Part shown: positions 22,945 through 34,732 of the stretch, one piece after another
How the letters are laid out: every line of letters begins with the position of its first letter
Position numbering within the stretch: position 1 is the first letter of the stretch
NCBI GenBank assembly: GCA_019775845.1
Contig: JADQAV010000018.1
Coordinates: 751,044 to 815,043, forward strand
DNA from: Myrmaecium sp. VS I D KN 1
Taxonomy: Eukaryota > Ascomycota > Dothideomycetes > Valsariales > Valsariaceae
Direction of reading: 5' to 3'
Length of the DNA stretch: 64,000 bases
Translations under genes and position numbers: made by a program
Notes under the pieces: model-generated
Told to the model about the DNA's origin: nothing
Databases searched by the model: none
What the model saw: the letters and a program-made list of their open reading frames with translations, nothing else

Positions 22945-25900
22945 CGGATCTCGCAGGCACTTGGGATATCAGACCACGACACCCAGCCCGTTGCGAGCTC
23001 GCCTTGAAGTCGAGGTGGTGTAGAGAGGGCTTTGCAGTCGGATAGAGAGAGTGTTGACTATGAGGAAGATGGCAATGTTAGCAAGCACCGTCGATGAATG
23101 GCCGCATCGGGGCGATAGCGGAGCAGAAGTTCTGCGTGCGAAGAGGCGAGGAGGCGAGGAGTTGGTCGTGAGGTGGTGGTGAAGTGGAAAGAAAGGTCGT
23201 GTTGGGAAAGCAGGAGTGAAATGGCCAGAGCTTTGGGATAATGTGGCATATGTTACCTACCGTACGTACCCCCTTTCGCCAGGCGGCGCGATGACAACTC
23301 GGACGGATGCAGTGATTATGAGGAATGGTAAAGAAGGGAAAAACGAGCGGTCGCTATTAAGACAGACGAGGAAGGCAAAGACTACACCCACCAGCAGTGA
23401 GGGTGCAAGGCGGTGGCTGCGGGTGCGTTCAACGACCGAGAAGAGGCAGAGCGCGTGTAGGTGTGTGTGCGTGTGTTGGAGTACGGGGGCAGGCCAGAGG
23501 GCCTGAGCTGGGTCTGTCAGGTGTGCATTGGGCGAAAGCTCCGGATGAAGAGGTCGTGAAGCAAGCAGGAGCAGCAGCCGGAAGAAACGAGCAAACGGAC
23601 AGAAGCGAAGGGAAACGACGACTCCTCGGCGGGCGAAGGATAGGGATGTGTCGAGGAAGAAGGGGGGGGTGGAGGATGGGGGATTGTGAGGGGAGGGATG
23701 GGATCGTATCTGAACGGCGGCGGAAGGGTTTGGTCGGCTTGGTCGGTTTGGTCGCGGGACTGCTTTTGGGGGGGAAGGGAAGAGCTTAGAGAGGGGGGGC
23801 CCAAGGGGACGACCGCCTGCCACAGCCCGCTAAACCGCAAATGCGGAACGGCCAGTGCGTGGGCGAACAGGCACGTATTCCGTGGTTATTCATTCACATA
23901 ATTGCGTGGCGTCTGGAGATCTCCTGGCGCGACAGACAAAAATACTCTCGGACAGGAGAAGCTGGAGGAGGAACAGGCTGGAGACGGGCGGCCGTTCCTT
24001 TCCGCGGATGTTGACAGCGAAGAGCTAGCTGTTCATGACTTCCATCCCTCCGCCATACATAGCTGCTCCGTGGCCCATCCCCTCCGCTCACTCCTCGACC
24101 TCGTCCTCCTCCCACGACTCGTCCGTCTTTCTCCTCCTTTCCTGCGCCCCATTTGTCCAAGTAGCTTTTAGTACATACAAGCGTGTTGTTATTGACATAC
24201 ACACTCTCTCTCTCTCTCCCACGCCCACGCACACAAACACACACGCCCACATGGGCCTTTGGGAGGTGCTTCGCTCGCTGTCATCGCCTCCCCATTTTCC
24301 CCCCTTTCCTCTGTCCCCTTTCCCTAGACTCTTCTATTCGCTTCCTCGGAACCCGACCGCGATCTTCATCCCCATTTTCACCCCCTTCCACAGACCCCTC
24401 TTATTATTAGTCTGCCGTGGCATCATTCATTATCAGACGACGCTTCCGCACTATGGTGATCGAAGCCATGGATACTCATCAACGAAAGCTGTCCGTGACC
24501 CGCGTGAACGAGGCTTATGTATGCATAGACAGAGCACAACAGCCATGCATTTCGCATCCGCAGAACATGCTCGACTCTCGCTAGGGGACATTCACACACC
24601 GACAATGGTCGGCGTGCCGATGGTGAATCCGTCGTTGGCCCGGAGGCGTCCATGCCACAAGGTGCTCCCGAGCAACGCATCTCACATTCCCGCCCCAAAA
24701 CGAGGGGATTGCTCCATTTTCATGCCGACTACGCAATGGAGATCCCTCGCCCGGGGATCAATAACGGATCGTTGTCTGCCTCTCTTTCTCCGGCACGCCA
24801 GGGTGCGGGTGCTGGTGCGCTTATGGAGCTTGCTACTGTACCTCCTCTCGGTCAAACTTACTTCTCTGCTCGCATCAATGGCTCCTCGTGCTTCCGGTGC
24901 CGGTGCGAAATATGTGCCTTTTTTTCGCCAGACGCCCGCCCCGCTGTCAAGCGGCTTTAAGCCTTCCACTCGGAAACGATCTCGAATATTTGCGCTGGTT
25001 GGAGTCGCTGCAACCATTGCCCGGTTCGGATAGCTCAAGGGCCGGGGCCGGATAAATACGAGCCAATCGTCATGTCCTAGGTATGAGCCCATCCTCTCCT
25101 AATCCAAGGCAACGCCCGCACCTGTCAGCTCGAGCAGCGAGCCACTGCGGGTGAGCGCCGAACCCCTTCCGTTGATAGCGCACGAACGCTTTTATCGCAC
25201 TGATACGTTTAGAAATGAGGTGCAGTGATGATGGGGCCTCCGGCGAGATTGAGGAGCAAAGGCGTTACAAGGTCAAACGACGCCGATTTGAAGCTGTGCC
25301 CCGGGGTATGGGCCCATGGGGATTTCACCACGTCCAGGCTGTCCACCGCTCATGGGCTCATCTGTACCGCCCACGGTCAGCATGGTGGCCTTCTCTCACA
25401 GGAGCTGAGGCTGCAACGGGTAAGGCAAAGAAAGATGCCTTTCCCCTCGAACCCTCGAGCACCGCACGGGATGCGCTAGTCAGATATCTCAACTAGCACT
25501 CCGGCATGGAGCGGAAAGCCGCATGAAGTGCAAAATGCAATGAGCTCACCACCCTTCCGTCTATTCGTGCCCATCTCAATAACTGAATTGGTCACGGTGC
25601 GCGAACCAGTGTTCAAAGGCATGATGCATTGATATGTATATGTATACACACCGCACGCAAGCGGAGTTGGAGGCACCGACTCTGGGAAATAAAATACCAG
25701 GTAGTGCCTGCAGCTGCAGGACGAGCAGGGTCGGATTGCCTCAGGCAGACAGGTCGCTAGCCGCGGAAGATATCTGAACAGTCGATCTCCGCTCTACCTA
25801 GCAGGTGCAGGTGCTCCGTGAGATCCTTCAAACAATCCCCTGATTCTGAATTTCCTTCAGACGACGCGGCCAGGCCTCCGCCTATACATACATACTTATG

Positions 25901-28007
25901 ATTATTAGACCTCGGTCATGAAACGCCGTTGGGCGAAGACGCCAATCGCTCGTCGGTCCTGTTCTCACGCGTTATCTGAAACCCCTCCTGTCCTGGTAGG
26001 ACTAGCAGCGGCAACTCACGACAGGTGCCATTCCGCAGGCCGCCCACCAGCGCGCTAGCCATCTAGTCGAGGTCTGCCCTTTTGTCACCTACAGGTTATC
26101 CGGAGGATGGATGCGGGTTACCCACGGCGGAGACGACTGTCAACGGCATCATCGCCAAGACAGCGCGAATACATATGCCCACAAAATCCCATGCATTCAG
26201 GCGAGTTGCTCTTGCATCTCGCGTCTTTGCGGTGCGGTGACGGCCACGGCCTCTGGACGGTACCACCATGCCGAGATCTTGCGGTTCTTCCCCACTGCGC
26301 TCTCCATTGACCGGTACATTACCGCAGATGCCGCACTCTCCCTCCCGCACGTCCCACAATAGCACCGTCAAGGCTCCGGAGTTATGGCCCTTCCCAAGCT
26401 TATAAACATGCTAAAGAAGTCCAGTCAGGTGGATAGCGGTGGTACAACGGCAGCATTCTCTTGCGACTGCTGTGGAGTAGCGCGGTTGATCAGCTCGGCA
26501 TGCTTTGAGCTTTTGAGAGTCACAACATTCTTCGAGATGTGTTACGTCGAGCAAGGCTTACCTCGCCGGATGTACAGATACCTTTCGTTTGCCTGAACTC
26601 AAGGCCTCGGCTCCAATTTCTGCGGCTTCCCAGCCGAACCAAGATATCTTCCCGCTGCAATTGAGTAGTCATGTCATTGCTTGCCATTGAGCGCCGTCCT
26701 GCTCGACGGAAGATACTGGGTGCAGTTGAACGATCGGTGCAACATCCAAACGCACCTCGGAAGGCGATGCTTGCTTGGCAGACGCTGCTGTGCACCAACG
26801 ACACCGGCGCTCTCCACTCTCCACATACTAGGCTCCGCGCCGCCCTCCATGACGCAGGGATATCACACATATGTCTTGCAGTAGCTTGGCGCTGCCTGAA
26901 TCCATGGCTATGCGTCAAGTGTCGCTTCTGAACCGCATGCGAAAACATTGAATCAGTAATCCCTGCAACAGTGAACGCTCCTGGACCCCACTGCCATTGA
27001 GACTCCTATCCGATAGGAGGAGTACCAAAGGTGCATCTTGCTTAGATGTTGAATTTTGCTTAAGTTATCCGTACATACATCTTAGTTTCCACGCAGATTG
27101 AGGAACGCTGGCGCCCTGAACGTTGTCGGATCGACAGCCCTTAATACAGTGGCTGGGAGTTATCCACGGTCGTCAACGCTCTGCTCAATTGTCGTCAGCG
27201 TTTCGATGCCACGGCATTTTGCGGCACGCGAAGCATGACAGACGAAAATGGGACAGTTGATATCGTGGGTTGTCCCTTCCCCTTCCCCCTCTCCCTGAGA
27301 GCGGGAACGACTTTGTCACTTGTCGGACAACCGTTCTTTTAGCTGGAGGTTTAACAGCTTGAAGCCGGCAGCCACGGCAACGTTTCAGCGCTACACCCGC
27401 TGGGGATTTCCTCGCGTGGGAGGAGAAAACCACGTTGCTCCGGAACCTTGGCATGTTGTTGTAGCTTCCCGTCATCCCTCGGCAGCCCGGAGGTTAAACG
27501 TCGTACTCGGTGCGAGACGCTTGGGTTCCAGCCTTCATTCGGGCCGTCCGTTGTTCGGCACTGCCACCGTTGCAAATCGTGGCGTGAGTCTCAGCTGTTC
27601 ATTCTTGACAACCACTCCATAGTGAGAACGACGTTGAACTTCTTATATCCGAAATATATATGCGTTCCGTTCAAGCAGAGGCTAAAGGAAAGGCGATTGA
27701 AACCGAACATCCTCGTCCAAGTCTCATCCACCGCACACCTTCATAGCGTCAAGACAGCGTCGTACAACCAAGCAGATCCTGCTGCCTTTCTTTAAGTCGG
27801 CACCTTCCCTCTCCAGTACTGATCTCCAAACGAATGTTTCTCCCTTCTCCACTCTCCGCTCAAGGGGCGGGTTCCCGCTCAGCTCTCGCAGCATGTTTTG
27901 CTTGCCTATCTCCACGCTTCCCGTTCCGTCTTACGTAGCCAGTACCTGATCGTCGGATTCCTTCTGTGTGGAGGGAGAGTGGATCTCGCGCGCTCACAAG
28001 AAAGGTA
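22945..28007. other. Gene desert, left part
   Basis: Five kilobases show no credible gene on either strand. The first 1-1.5 kb is likely promoter and leader of the Bni4-like gene. A CT run lies at 24204-24218. Frames of up to 332 residues (24035-25033) are low-complexity. No tRNA, 5S rRNA or transposase was recognised. Confidence 0.55.
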
Positions 28008-28015
28008 CAATAATA

Positions 28016-28098
28016 GGAAATTGATAATCGTACAACCCCTACATTACTGCGCGTACAACCCCCAGATTACTAGACGTACAACCCCCCTTCCGATTGGC
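28016..28098 (+). repeat. Left terminal inverted repeat of the MITE
   Basis: This arm matches the reverse complement of about 28425-28509. CGTACAACCCC occurs at about 28029, 28051 and 28074. Confidence 0.85.
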
Positions 28099-28245
28099 CA
28101 GAAACACGCGGTATAGGCTGGCAGTATACTGATTTTCTTCAACGCCCGGCATTACGCCCGCGAGGGGCCCTTCGTAAGGCCTGCGAGGCGCCTATACGGT
28201 TCTACCGGAGCTTGCGAGGGGCCCTGCGTAAGGGCCCTACGTGAG

Positions 28246-28317
28246 GGCCTGCGAGGGAGCTTATGGGAGGGCCTGCGAGGGAGCTTATGGGAAGGCCTGC
28301 GAGGGAGCCTCTGTGTC
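28246..28317 (+). repeat. 24-bp minisatellite inside the MITE
   Basis: Three copies start at 28246, 28270 and 28294, each beginning GGCCTGCGAGGGAGC. The first two differ only in the last base and the third diverges at its end. Shorter GGCCTGCG pieces occur on both sides. Confidence 0.8.
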
Positions 28318-28424
28318 TGCCTGATGGCCTGCCTGAGGGCCTGATAGCCTACTAGTACCTGAGGGCGAGAAAAGGCTGCGAGGAAGCCCGCGGAAGGGCC
28401 TGCGTATAGGCTTCTAGCCAATCG

Positions 28425-28509
28425 GAAGCCAATAGGAAGGGGGTTGTACGTCTAGTAATCGAGGGGTTGTGCGCGCAGTAATGTAGGGGTTGTACGATTA
28501 TCAATTTCC
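28425..28509 (-). repeat. Right terminal inverted repeat of the MITE
   Basis: The reverse complement repeats the left arm. It has an A/G difference within the second CGTACAACCCC copy and a duplicated ATTGGC-TTCC segment at its inner end. Confidence 0.85.
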
Positions 28510-28517
28510 CAATAATA

Positions 28518-30086
28518 AGGGTCTCAACCCCTTTTTTTTCTCCCGTCTGGTCTCGCTAATCTAGGAACCACCTGAAAAACCGCGCACGCCAACCACGGAA
28601 GAGAGCCAGTGGTTCCCCACCACCGGTGACACAATCGTGGTAACCAACCTTTAAGTTCCATCTGCCGTTCTTCGTTTTCTCGTACTCTCTATCTTCTATC
28701 CGTCGAAACGTCCCGTCTCATCGGTGGGTCGGGAAGAGGACCACTCCTTCCTCGGATTTCCAAGAAAGACAGAAAAAATCTCGTCCCCGCATTTCTCCCC
28801 GGTTCACTTAACAGCCCACCCACCCCCCGCTTCTTACCCCATGGTGAAACGACGGTTCTCCGGGCTTGGTGGGGACGAGACCAGAGGGAAGAGAGACTTG
28901 AGACACACGCCAGCAGATTCTTTCTTCTTCTCCCAATTGGGCAATTCACAAGAATTTCCTCCGCCCGCTTTCGTTCCTCTTCCTTCCTTTTTCGGTGTTG
29001 TTTCATTCATGACGTCTTGTCCTCGACCTCAATCTCAGATGTCTCGGACGATCCTGACGACATCCGATCTTCGTTGCTCTCTCTCTCCCTCTCTCTTTCT
29101 CCGTGCCTTCTTTTCTTCTGTGGAGAGGGAGGGCGTTTACATTATCCCTTCCTACATCCATAGGCGCGCAGTCAGATCCTGGAACCACCCGCCAGGTACC
29201 GTCTTTGTGCCTGCGGGACGCTATACGGTAGGGTACCACGATCTTCCGGTCAGGTTTTCCGGGAGAAGAAGACGGCAGCTGCTTCTTCCACCCTTGTCAC
29301 GTCCCACCCTCCAGTAAATCTATAAACATCACATATCCATCACAAACCGCAGGCAGCGGCTAGGAGAACAGCGTATATCACTTCTACGGTCTTGCCTTTT
29401 TCTCATCAAGCTATGCTGCACACTTTTCGTCACCGTTGTAGAACGCGGATCACTGCTCGTCGCTCTTTTTATCCTTGTCGTTGATATTTTGCCGTGCTCC
29501 ACCTGCCTTTCTCGTCCCCCATCTACTGATCTCGATGGCCCTTTCTTCCGGTGTGTAAAAACTTCCTCGTTCGATGTGGTCTTGAGGTCGTACGGCTTGT
29601 CTCGGGGCAGGGAGGCAACGTTTCCTTCCTCGATCTCCCTCCTCCCCCTTTTTCCGTTGTTGTGGAGAGTCGTGACCGGGTGGGTGCCGTGCCCTTTTGC
29701 TCACGTTGACGGGCTAGAAGTCGTCCCAGAAGCATAGTGCGTGAACGAGAAAGGTTTCGTTTAGAATGGGGATCGTGAAGCTTCATACAGAAGAGGGCCA
29801 ATAAGGATTAGGGCGATTTGGTATGAAGAAGCACAGTTGACTTAATTTGAGTTTTTTTATATGGAGTATTCCGGTTAATTACACTTTCCGACCTCCGTTT
29901 CCTATTTTTCTTTCTTTTTTTTTTCCTCGATCACTTGAATGGTACACGGTCTTTGTTCTCCTCTTCTCGTCCGCCTGAAAGTGCAGAAAGGAACTGATCA
30001 AGTTCCCGACGCCAGGAATAGTCCAGGGCAACGAGCTCGATATGCCTATCTCAAGCGGCATAGCATTACGCCCCATTGCTGCGCCG
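28518..30086. other. Gene desert, right part
   Basis: Pyrimidine-rich sequence with a 197-residue low-complexity frame (28724-29317) that I do not accept. The right end is the 3' flank of the F-box gene. Confidence 0.55.
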
Positions 30087-32696
30087 CTAGATAGCGAATG
30101 GGACATTGGTAAGCAAGCTGACCCCTCGCTCCTCGCCCATCAGAGTCGTCTTCCATCCTGATAACTCGCCGTGCTCAACACCAGCACCTCGCTCCTCTTC
30201 CCCATGTGCCTTCACGTGTTTCAGCACGCCGGAGAACCGACCCGAGCCACCGAGCGGATGCGCATCGTAAAGCGGCGCCTGTGCCTCAAACTCATCCTCC
30301 CAACCGTGCTTCAGGCCCCATATCTCCCGCAGAAGCATGACCTCGTGCCATTCCAACTCCGTCCAGATCCGCGCCAGGTACGGGCTCCCGCTGGCCATCA
30401 TGGCGCTGCGCATCCTCCCGAGGCGTTGCGGCCACGCCGGATTCCGCATCAGGTGGCCGCGCACGCGGTAGATGAAGTCGAGGTGGGTGAAGGTTCCGTA
30501 GCCGCAGGAGACGAACTCCAGGTCGATGGTGCTGTGGAGCGGCTTCACGCTGCTGGATTTTGGATCCGACGCGAAAGCGCTGAGGTGCTTACGATCCGGA
30601 GTGATGTAGTCGAGGATGGAAACCCAGCTCCAAGCAGGACGGTGCTCCTCGAGGGCTTTTCGAAGGTCTGGATCCGTTACCCACAATGCGGCCTGGATAC
30701 CGTCCGTGGTCGCGGTCGCGGCGGGCATGTACTGGAGCGGCGCTTCAGGGCCATGCTGCACTATGGAGACCGAGTCTAGCGTGAGTCTGCAGAGCTGCGT
30801 CCCTTGATGGGTTCGTACAAGGATTTTCAGCGCGTCTGCCGTCATCCAGCAATTCGTCAGCGTCAGATGTTTCACGTGCTCCATACGAAGCACTTCATTC
30901 TGACTGTGCAAGCTGTCCGGCGGATTCGGACGCGCCTGCACTTCTAGCAGCGGCTTTCCAATAATGGGAGAAGCCATCAGGTGCTTATTACGGCCGAAGA
31001 TGCCTTCCGCGCGCTCACCGCCGGATTTCCACCCGACGGAAAGCGTCGTGATATTCTTGCGACCGATTACCTCGCTGATTAGGCGATAAAATGCAGCGTG
31101 GGCCTCTGAAGGCTGCGTTTCCCGATCCTCAATCCCGCCAATCCTGTTTTTGAACATGGTGCGCCAATCCAAGATCACCTGAACATCTACGATGCGGAGA
31201 TTCACTAGACAATCCCAGAAATCGGACCTGCATAGTTCCTGGAGAAAATGGCTTGATATGCCGGCCAAGGTGAAGGTATGGACATGTTTGAACACGGAAG
31301 CGTTGTCCATGACCGATACGATATATGATGTCAGGAAGCCCCGCTGGGCCCATTCAGCCTCCATCAGCCATTTCTTTTGCACTTTTGAGGGTAGTCCGGG
31401 GAGGAGAGGCCAACGACAATTCCGCGGAGGTTTGTCCGTGGCATAGAGGATCCCACAGGTTGGTGCAGCACCTTCAGAAAGACTGCCCTCAGTGTCCGTC
31501 GCCAGGCCAGACGGAACACTCGGGCCAGCGTCTTCCGAAGTGGGTATTGCATTGACTATGAGTCGGGGATCTAGAGACCTCAAGGCTTCATTCAGGCAAT
31601 CCGGTCCCTCTCGGAACCCGCCAGAGAATAATTCTGAAAGCAGCGCTCGTTCTTGCCGACACAAAACCGAGTACAGAGCCGCATCTTTGCTCTGAGCCAG
31701 GAAAAACCTCCAAAACTCGAGGTGTGCTTGGCTTCTCCGATCAGGGCAAGCAAATGCGGAGCCGAACACCTTGCCTGGCTTCCGCAAAATCTGGTCTCGG
31801 ATTGAGACGTCTGGGCCATTCAAGTAGCCAAGCCCGCTGTTTAACGAAAGAGCCAGCACCTTGATATTTATGAGCATGCTGAAAGCGGTCTTCATTTTTT
31901 GGGTTTCGTCGGCTGTTTCCTCTAGCCCCGCAGTATCCTGAAAGCGATCGTAGTCTGATGATGGCCATGTATAGTCCCCATAATAGCTGGTATGTAGCTG
32001 AGTACTCTCTATGCGGGGCAAGCGAACGAGGTGGTCCTCAGTTATGTCAAAACTCATACCGAATTTACGGACGTGATGGCCAAAACTTCTGAAACAGTCG
32101 ATGCTCTCCTGTTGACATGTTCCGGACGACAATCGAGCAGAGGACTTGTGCGCATCGAAGATTCCACTACTAAAAGGGACCACAACACTGCGGTACATCA
32201 TCGGTGACACATGGTGCTCAAACTCGCGACACACCAGCCTCATAGATTTGATGTCATCCAGAGACAAATGAGCTCCGATCATCTCGTAGATTTCCAGGGG
32301 TATCGTGCAAGATGGCCATGTGACCGGAGCGTCAGAAGGACCTTGACGCCCTTTGAATGCTTTCGCGCGGTTGTGTGGAGCCCATCTCTTATAAACCCTC
32401 TGCGTTTGCCTTCGCCCATGTTTCGAGGCCGGGGGAGCTTTATGAGGCGGGCGCCGTCGGGATCCTTTCGACTGAACCATTCCAACGTAGTGGACGGGGG
32501 TTTCTGCGGAATTTCGCTTGTCTGGCCACAAGCCGATCGAATCCGTTCCTGTTGGTGTCAGAGAGAACCTTACCACGGCACTCATCTCGTCGGGGACCGT
32601 TGGTACTTGTTGAGACAAGCTCGAACAAGCCAGTCGATCGGATTCGTGCATTTCGACTTCCCGCAATGCGTGCGCCAGCTCTAATAGGTTACTCAT
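30087..32696 (-). CDS. F-box domain protein
   Basis: A single uninterrupted exon encodes 869 residues. After a basic, low-complexity N-terminus the F-box lies at about residues 132-170 (IPLEIYEMIGAHLSLDDIKSM, then RLVCREFEHHVSPMMYRSV). It would recruit Skp1 and form an SCF ubiquitin ligase. The rest contains leucine-rich, LRR-like stretches (for example VKHLTLTNCWM, LCRLTLDSVSIV) that probably bind the substrate, as in large fungal F-box proteins. It has no intron, unlike almost all its neighbours. The substrate is unknown. Confidence 0.85.
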   Translation of the reverse strand: MSNLLELAHALREVEMHESDRLACSSLSQQVPTVPDEMSAVVRFSLTPTGTDSIGLWPDKRNSAETPVHYVGMVQSKGSRRRPPHKAPPASKHGRRQTQRVYKRWAPHNRAKAFKGRQGPSDAPVTWPSCTIPLEIYEMIGAHLSLDDIKSMRLVCREFEHHVSPMMYRSVVVPFSSGIFDAHKSSARLSSGTCQQESIDCFRSFGHHVRKFGMSFDITEDHLVRLPRIESTQLHTSYYGDYTWPSSDYDRFQDTAGLEETADETQKMKTAFSMLINIKVLALSLNSGLGYLNGPDVSIRDQILRKPGKVFGSAFACPDRRSQAHLEFWRFFLAQSKDAALYSVLCRQERALLSELFSGGFREGPDCLNEALRSLDPRLIVNAIPTSEDAGPSVPSGLATDTEGSLSEGAAPTCGILYATDKPPRNCRWPLLPGLPSKVQKKWLMEAEWAQRGFLTSYIVSVMDNASVFKHVHTFTLAGISSHFLQELCRSDFWDCLVNLRIVDVQVILDWRTMFKNRIGGIEDRETQPSEAHAAFYRLISEVIGRKNITTLSVGWKSGGERAEGIFGRNKHLMASPIIGKPLLEVQARPNPPDSLHSQNEVLRMEHVKHLTLTNCWMTADALKILVRTHQGTQLCRLTLDSVSIVQHGPEAPLQYMPAATATTDGIQAALWVTDPDLRKALEEHRPAWSWVSILDYITPDRKHLSAFASDPKSSSVKPLHSTIDLEFVSCGYGTFTHLDFIYRVRGHLMRNPAWPQRLGRMRSAMMASGSPYLARIWTELEWHEVMLLREIWGLKHGWEDEFEAQAPLYDAHPLGGSGRFSGVLKHVKAHGEEERGAGVEHGELSGWKTTLMGEERGVSLLTNVPFAI

Positions 32697-33714
32697 CTCT
32701 TGTCACTGGAAGGTATGACCGTACTGGAGTTGATATTCGGTAACTGCCCTCTAGATTCCTGCGTCGTGGTATCGAGGTGGGGGATGGTTGTAAAACGGCA
32801 AGCAGAAAGAGTATGCTGAGTATTTATTTGAGGAATATTGAGTACGGCGACCGGTGTAGAAGGCACCGTCCCTGGCTCCAGACGCGGCAGGAATTCCAGC
32901 GCTAACTGTGACAGCGAAGTGCATCATGCAACAGCTCTTCCAAGGCGAAGCAAGTCACATTCAGCAATGAAACGTTGCTTTACGGCGGGGGTCCGTGTCT
33001 TTGCGAAAAAACTACAAGCATAACCAATCGTGGGTGGTCTCCCTATCTGAGTCTCGCAGTCCGACCTGCGAACTTTCCCGGGAGCCACAACGGACGCAGG
33101 GAAACTCTTCCCAGAAAGCAAGTCAAGAAGCCTACAGTACAGACAGAAGCAAAGAAATGAACGCAAGTAACTGCTGGGGTTTTGTGGAACTTGACCAAAT
33201 ACCCAGGTATGTCCTGGCAATACTCACTCTAGCCGCCCAGTGGACCAAAGCCAGTACAGTAGAGTTATCCTTCAGGCAGATAGGTAGCACGAGGTGCGTA
33301 GTCTTCTCTCTCAGTCAGCGCATGCCACCCCGTAAGATCTGGTAAGGCAAGTTTCCGTCGCTTTCCGCAGGTTCCCGCGGAGGACGCTCTCATCACCAAA
33401 GTTACCGTGGTAAGCGGATTCGAAGGATGCCGATTTCGTCCGAGCAGAAGAAGAGCGTCTGGTAAGCGGTCGGGGGAAGTAGGGAGTGATAGGTATAAGT
33501 ATTAACTCTGGCCTTGCATGCATGCGCAGGACTTCCTAAGGTACTCCATAGTACTACTCCAGAGAGCTTCTTATATACGAAACTACTATACGTGGAATAC
33601 TGTCCGTACCCCTGGCGGAAGTCGACAAAGCGGGTAGTTATCAGCACGTGAGTGGAGCCGCCCTACGGAGTGATCTGCCGGCTATCGCATCGCGGAGCGC
33701 TGGTGGGGCACGGC

Positions 33715-33726
33715 TGACGAACGTCA
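33715..33726. promoter_or_regulatory. Inverted TGACG/CGTCA motif upstream of GST
   Basis: TGACG-AA-CGTCA is an arm-perfect inverted repeat 114 bp before the GST start. It resembles two half-sites for a bZIP regulator. Assignment to a stress factor is inference. Confidence 0.4.
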
Positions 33727-33765
33727 CTGCAGTCCTCGTATTCCTCGGTTCCTACAGAGAGAGCT

Positions 33766-33771
33766 TATAAA
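33766..33771 (+). promoter_or_regulatory. Probable TATA box of GST gene
   Basis: TATAAA lies 69-74 bp upstream of the ATG, a normal spacing for a fungal inducible gene. Confidence 0.5.
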
Positions 33772-33839
33772 GCCTCATCTTAATCAATCTAATTCAGTTC
33801 GACTCAACATATCTTTCTTCCATAGCAAGCCGGTCAATC

Positions 33840-34732
33840 ATGGCATCTAAGAACCCCCAAGAAGCGAAAATCACGGTGTATTGGTAGGCAGGCCTTTATA
33901 CATTATCTCGTGCGACGAAGCCTCACGGAATACTGATATCTGGGACATATAGGCTGAACAAGTCGCGGTCCCAACGCATTCTTTGGCTCCTCGAGGAGCT
34001 CGAATTAGAATATGAAGTTAAGGTATACCAAAGAGGCAGCGACATGCTGGCGCCTCCGGAACTGAAGGAGGTCCATCCCCTGGGCAAAAGCCCTGTCATC
34101 GGCATCCAGACGCCGCGAATGGAGAAACCACTCATCATCGCGGAGTCTGCGGCCATTGTCGAGTACTTGACCGATCACTTCGGGAAGCAGTTGATCCCCA
34201 AGCGGTTCCCCGAAGGCCAGGAGGACGTCGTCGGGGCCGAAACCGAAGAATGGATCCGCTACCGGTTTTTCATGCATTATGCGGAAGGAAGCTTGATGCC
34301 GTTACTGCTTCTCGCCCTCATCTCGCAGAGTGAGGCGTACCTACTATCCCTGCCTCTCTCAAACACTAATATCAAGTAGACATCGAAAATGCCCCTGTTC
34401 CCTTCTTCCTCAAGTTTATCACGCGCTCCATCGCCGGGAAGATCCGATCCAGCTTCCTTGATCGGAACTTCAAGACCCACTTTGGGTTCTTGGAGGAGCA
34501 GCTCGCTTCCTCTCCTGGCGGCGGAGAGTTTATGTGTGGCAAAGAGCTCACGGGCGCGGACATCATGCTGAGTTTCCCGCTCCAAGCAGCCAAGATCAGG
34601 TCCGGCTATTTGACTCAGGAGGCTTACCCGAAGTTGTTCGCGTACATTTCTCGGGTACAGGAGCGTGAGCCGTACGCGAGAGCGACGAAGAAGATTGAGG
34701 AGGTCACTGGAGAGAAATATTCGGTTGTCTAG
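33840..34732 (+). CDS. Glutathione S-transferase
   Basis: Three exons (33840-33883, 33953-34329, 34380-34732) give 257 residues. The N-terminal thioredoxin-like domain is clear (ITVYWLNKSRSQRILWLLEE, then GKSPVI with the cis-Pro loop and an ESAAIVEYL glutathione-binding motif). The C-terminal helical domain includes LTGADIMLSFPL, the conserved N-capping and hydrophobic staple region. The class resembles fungal Gtt1-type membrane-associated enzymes. The role is conjugation or peroxide detoxification. A hydrophobic stretch (SLMPLLLLALIS) precedes the second intron. No signal peptide is present. Confidence 0.9.

Larger units (their letters stand above)
28008..28517. mobile_element. Non-autonomous DNA transposon (MITE), with target duplications
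   Basis: The element proper is 28016-28509 (494 bp). It is flanked by a perfect 8-bp direct duplication CAATAATA at 28008-28015 and 28510-28517. Both ends begin GGAAATTGATAATCGTACAA in inverted orientation. The terminal inverted repeats run about 84 bp with 38 identical bases at the tips and only a few later differences. Each arm contains three copies of a CGTACAACCCC motif spaced about 23 bp, like subterminal transposase-binding repeats. The centre is GC-rich and holds a 24-bp minisatellite. There is no transposase. The 8-bp duplication suggests the hAT group; a Mutator-like origin is possible. Near-identity of arms and duplications suggests recent insertion. Confidence 0.85.
32697..33839. 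promoter_or_regulatory. Divergent promoter region, F-box gene and GST
   Basis: Over 1.1 kb separates two diverging start codons. It contains the inverted motif TGACGAACGTCA (33715-33726) and a TATA box (33766-33771) before the GST. No gene is seen. Confidence 0.55.

Noticed and set aside
24035-25033. 332-residue plus-strand frame
   Set aside because: Pro/Ser/Leu-rich with dinucleotide-repeat origin at its start, and no recognisable domain.
28152-28421. 89-residue minus-strand frame inside the MITE
   Set aside because: Arises from the 24-bp minisatellite (RRPSHKLP repeats), not from a transposase.
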